Assembly: GCF_013315815.1 (NCBI RefSeq)
Contig: NZ_CP046051.1
Span: 992,001-1,056,000 of the forward strand
Direction of reading: 5' to 3'
From: Caproicibacterium lactatifermentans
GTDB lineage: Bacteria; Bacillota; Clostridia; Oscillospirales; Acutalibacteraceae
Length of the DNA: 64,000 nucleotides
The position numbers and the translations under genes are program-made. This document shows positions 62,410 through 64,000 of this stretch, piece by piece. The notes beneath the pieces are model-generated. The model ran no database searches and was not told where the DNA came from. It was given only the letters and a program-made list of their open reading frames with translations. The first letter of the stretch is position 1. Each line of letters starts with the position of its first letter.

Positions 62410-63153
62410 TTAATCTTTTACTTCCAGCAAAATTGGACAATGGTCGCTGCCATAAACATCTGATAAAATTTCACTCTTTGCTATACGTGGAAATAAACGA
62501 TTGGAAGTTAAGAAATAATCAATACGCCATCCGGCGTTGGTATCGCGTGCGTGGAAACGGTAACTCCACCAGCTGTATGCTCCAGTTTGCTGTAGATGCA
62601 GTGCACGAAAGGTATCCGTAAATCCAGACTGCAGCAATTGAGTGAATTTTGCACGTTCCTGGTCGGAGAATCCAGCATTTCCACGATTGGGACCTGGATT
62701 CTTTAGGTCGATTTCTTCGTGTGCTACGTTGAGGTCCCCGCAAAGGATGACTGGTTTTTGGGCATCAAGCCTCATCAAATATTCCCGCTGTGTATCCTCC
62801 CACTGCATACGGTAATCAATGCGTGCTAATCCCTGCTGGGAATTGGGAGAATAAAAGGTTACGACATAATATTCTGGGAATTCCAGTGTTATGCTGCGCC
62901 CTTCACCGGTACATGTATCATAAGCAGTAGAAAGCGGCTGTTTTCGTGTAAATACAGCTGTGCCGGAATATCCTTTTCGTTCTGCCGAATTCCAAAGTTG
63001 CTGATAACCTGGTAAATTTAGTTCTACTTGCCCCGGCTGCATTTTTGTTTCCTGTACGCAAAATATATCTGCATCTACAGAAGAGAAAAAATCCAGGAAT
63101 CCTTTTTTAATGCAAGCCCGCAGACCATTTACATTCCATGAAATTATTTTCAT
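62410..63153 (-). CDS. xth: Exodeoxyribonuclease III
   Basis: AP endonuclease/3'-5' exonuclease for base-excision repair. 247 residues: ISWNVNGLRA, CVQETKMQPGQV (metal Glu), YSGTAVFTRK, LCGDLNVAHEEIDLKNP (Asp-Asn), and YGSDHCPILLEV (catalytic His). It is transcribed from a good promoter at 63234-63262. Confidence 0.95.
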   Translation of the reverse strand: MKIISWNVNGLRACIKKGFLDFFSSVDADIFCVQETKMQPGQVELNLPGYQQLWNSAERKGYSGTAVFTRKQPLSTAYDTCTGEGRSITLEFPEYYVVTFYSPNSQQGLARIDYRMQWEDTQREYLMRLDAQKPVILCGDLNVAHEEIDLKNPGPNRGNAGFSDQERAKFTQLLQSGFTDTFRALHLQQTGAYSWWSYRFHARDTNAGWRIDYFLTSNRLFPRIAKSEILSDVYGSDHCPILLEVKD

Positions 63154-63233
63154 ACATAAAGGGACCTTTCATTATTTATCTTTTAAAAAGTACAAGAGGG
63201 AACGTGTAACAAATAAACTATTCTTTCTTTTAA

Positions 63234-63262
63234 ATTATATACATTTTTGTACAATATTGCAA
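63234..63262 (-). promoter_or_regulatory. Promoter of the exodeoxyribonuclease III gene
   Basis: Minus strand: TTGCAA (63262-63257), 17 bases, TATAAT (63239-63234). Confidence 0.75.
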
Positions 63263-63331
63263 CATAAAGTTTTTATTGTTCTCTTTTTAGTGCTTTTTGA
63301 CCACAATCCTGCGCAGAAAAGTGAAAAACAG

Positions 63332-63360
63332 TTGACATTTCTTAAATGTAATGATATAAT
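63332..63360 (+). promoter_or_regulatory. Consensus promoter of tRNA-Leu
   Basis: TTGACA (63332-63337), 17 bases, TATAAT (63355-63360), 17 bases before the tRNA. Confidence 0.88.
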
Positions 63361-63377
63361 AATCCACGTTGTCACAA

Positions 63378-63462
63378 GCGCGAGTGCTGGAACTGGCAGA
63401 CAGGCACGTTTGAGGGGCGTGTGTTGTATGACGTACGGGTTCAAGTCCCGTCTCGCGCACCA
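63378..63462 (+). tRNA. tRNA-Leu (GAG)
   Basis: Class II tRNA of 85 bases with encoded CCA. The acceptor GCGCGAG pairs with CTCGCGC. The anticodon stem CACGT/GCGTG encloses loop TTGAGGG, anticodon GAG. There is a long variable arm, and the T arm is ACGGG-TTCAAGT-CCCGT. Confidence 0.93.
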
Positions 63463-63468
63463 AGGTAT

Positions 63469-63516
63469 GGTCTTGAAATATCGCATAAGTATGCGGTTTT
63501 CAGGACTTTTCTTTTT
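63469..63516 (+). terminator. Terminator of tRNA-Leu
   Basis: GTCTTGAAA with TTTCAGGAC and an inner CGCAT/ATGCG stem, followed by TTTTCTTTTT. Confidence 0.75.
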
Positions 63517-63550
63517 ATCAGTCGTATTTCACTTTTTTCCTGCATATTAT

Positions 63551-63690
63551 AGGAGTACGGGGGAATGACAGCTGTACATAATAATTTCCTCTATATATCC
63601 GGACAGCACAGCACATGAGCTGGCTGCACCGGCAGTACTCCTAACTGACACGAGGCCAGGGCAAACAATGCTCTGGCCCCTGTTTTTTAT
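63551..63690 (+). ncRNA. Candidate structured RNA with its own terminator
   Basis: The outer stem is AGGAGTAC (63551-63558) with GTACTCCT near 63636-63643, and the inner part contains GC-rich pairs (CCGG..CCGG, CAGC..GCTG). A strong hairpin then follows: GGCCAGGGCA with TGCTCTGGCC (one G-U) and a CCTGTTTTTT tail (63653-63690). TATTAT at 63545 might be a -10 without a good -35. No protein frame is convincing on either strand. I cannot assign a known class. Confidence 0.45.
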
Positions 63691-63724
63691 GGGGAAGACT
63701 TTATTGGGAGGCAAGGAAAAATAA

Positions 63725-63769
63725 AAAATCCAAAGCAGATACAGAAAATTGTATCCTGCTTTGGATTTT
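63725..63769 (-). terminator. Terminator of yebC
   Basis: AAAATCCAAAGCAG and CTGCTTTGGATTTT flank a short loop. On the minus strand the stem is followed by a T-rich tail. Confidence 0.88.
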
Positions 63770-63803
63770 CCACTTTTCATACATTTGATGCAAGTGAAAA
63801 GCT

Positions 63804-64000
63804 TTACTCTTCGTTGTCTTCCACATCGGACATATCCCAGTTGTGCCAAACGTTCTGCACATCATCCAAATCTTCCAGCGTGTCCAGCAATTTCTGCATA
63901 CTGTTTTGCTTACTCTCCGGAACCTTTACATAAGTAGAGGGAACCATCTGAATTTCAGCTGTTTCAAACTCATAGCCCTTATTGGTTAAGTCATTCAGCA
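63804..64000 (-). CDS. yebC: YebC/PmpR family protein, C-terminal part
   Basis: The last 64 codons before the TAA at 63806-63804; the gene runs off the window. The tail LNDLTNKGYEFETAEIQMVP, then TYVKVPE and LDTLEDLDDVQNVWHNWDM, matches the C-terminal domain of YebC-type proteins (DNA-binding regulator or translation factor). Confidence 0.92.
   Translation of the reverse strand, partial: LNDLTNKGYEFETAEIQMVPSTYVKVPESKQNSMQKLLDTLEDLDDVQNVWHNWDMSDVEDNEE

Noticed and set aside
63653..63677. c-di-GMP-I (GEMM) riboswitch suggested by AGGGCAAAC
   Set aside because: The motif lies in a simple terminator stem, the other GEMM elements are missing and no target gene follows in this direction.

Overview
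The window looks like the chromosome of an anaerobic, endospore-forming Firmicute of class Clostridia. An Oscillospiraceae/Ruminococcaceae-type lineage is most likely. The reasons are the spoIVB-spo0A pair, yunB, an IspH-ribosomal S1 fusion, a FabK/FabT-type fatty-acid cluster, MurT/GatD, 2-hydroxyacyl-CoA dehydratase-type proteins, a mid-range GC content with many TTG and GTG starts, and sigma-A promoters of the TTGACA-N17-TATAAT kind. This is inference from gene content; no database was consulted.

Layout: 1-1.7 kb holds the smc tail, ftsY and rdgB. 1.7-9.4 kb holds a flavoprotein and then feoA-feoB, in which feoB is cut in two by a compact 4,615-bp element (about 3947-8561). The element carries a DUF523 protein, an AmmeMemoRadiSam B-A fusion, the AmmeMemoRadiSam radical SAM enzyme, a 49-residue protein and a large serine recombinase. 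The two feoB halves share a TGTG core, and joining them at that core restores one 694-codon FeoB frame. 9.7-11.8 kb is a DUF5685/J-domain/membrane-protein operon. 12-22.6 kb is housekeeping: an RpiR regulator, a BaiN-like flavoprotein, cmk, plsC, ispH-rpsA, yunB, ligA, yhbY, nadD, yqeK and rsfS. 22.7-30.3 kb has leuS, tRNA-Pro, uracil permease, SstT and a MATE exporter. 30.6-41 kb is a fatty-acid synthesis operon, fabT-fabH-acpP-fabK-fabD-fabG-fabF-accB-fabZ-accC-accD-accA-degV, behind a consensus promoter with a palindromic operator over the start site. 41.1-45.5 kb encodes a large acyl-CoA dehydratase activase and its partner. 45.7-47.6 kb is spoIVB-spo0A. 47.8-64 kb has ilvD, a TetR regulator, a patatin, VanZ, murT-gatD, pepT, an M3 peptidase, a PASTA pseudokinase, an MBL/beta-CASP nuclease, exodeoxyribonuclease III, tRNA-Leu, a possible structured RNA and the end of yebC.

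Three points stand out. First, feoB is interrupted by a site-specific, apparently precisely removable element whose cargo is an uncharacterised enzyme set. Its att sites can be read directly: a shared TGTG core flanked by a 17-bp inverted repeat with 15 matches. It resembles skin-type intervening elements, but in an iron-uptake gene. Second, Spo0A has a normal DNA-binding domain but a receiver that lacks the phospho-acceptor Asp (Pro56), the acidic pair (Asn-Glu) and the conserved Lys (Gln108). Third, several promoters are followed by an intrinsic-terminator hairpin ahead of the gene, which suggests leader attenuation or short stable RNAs.
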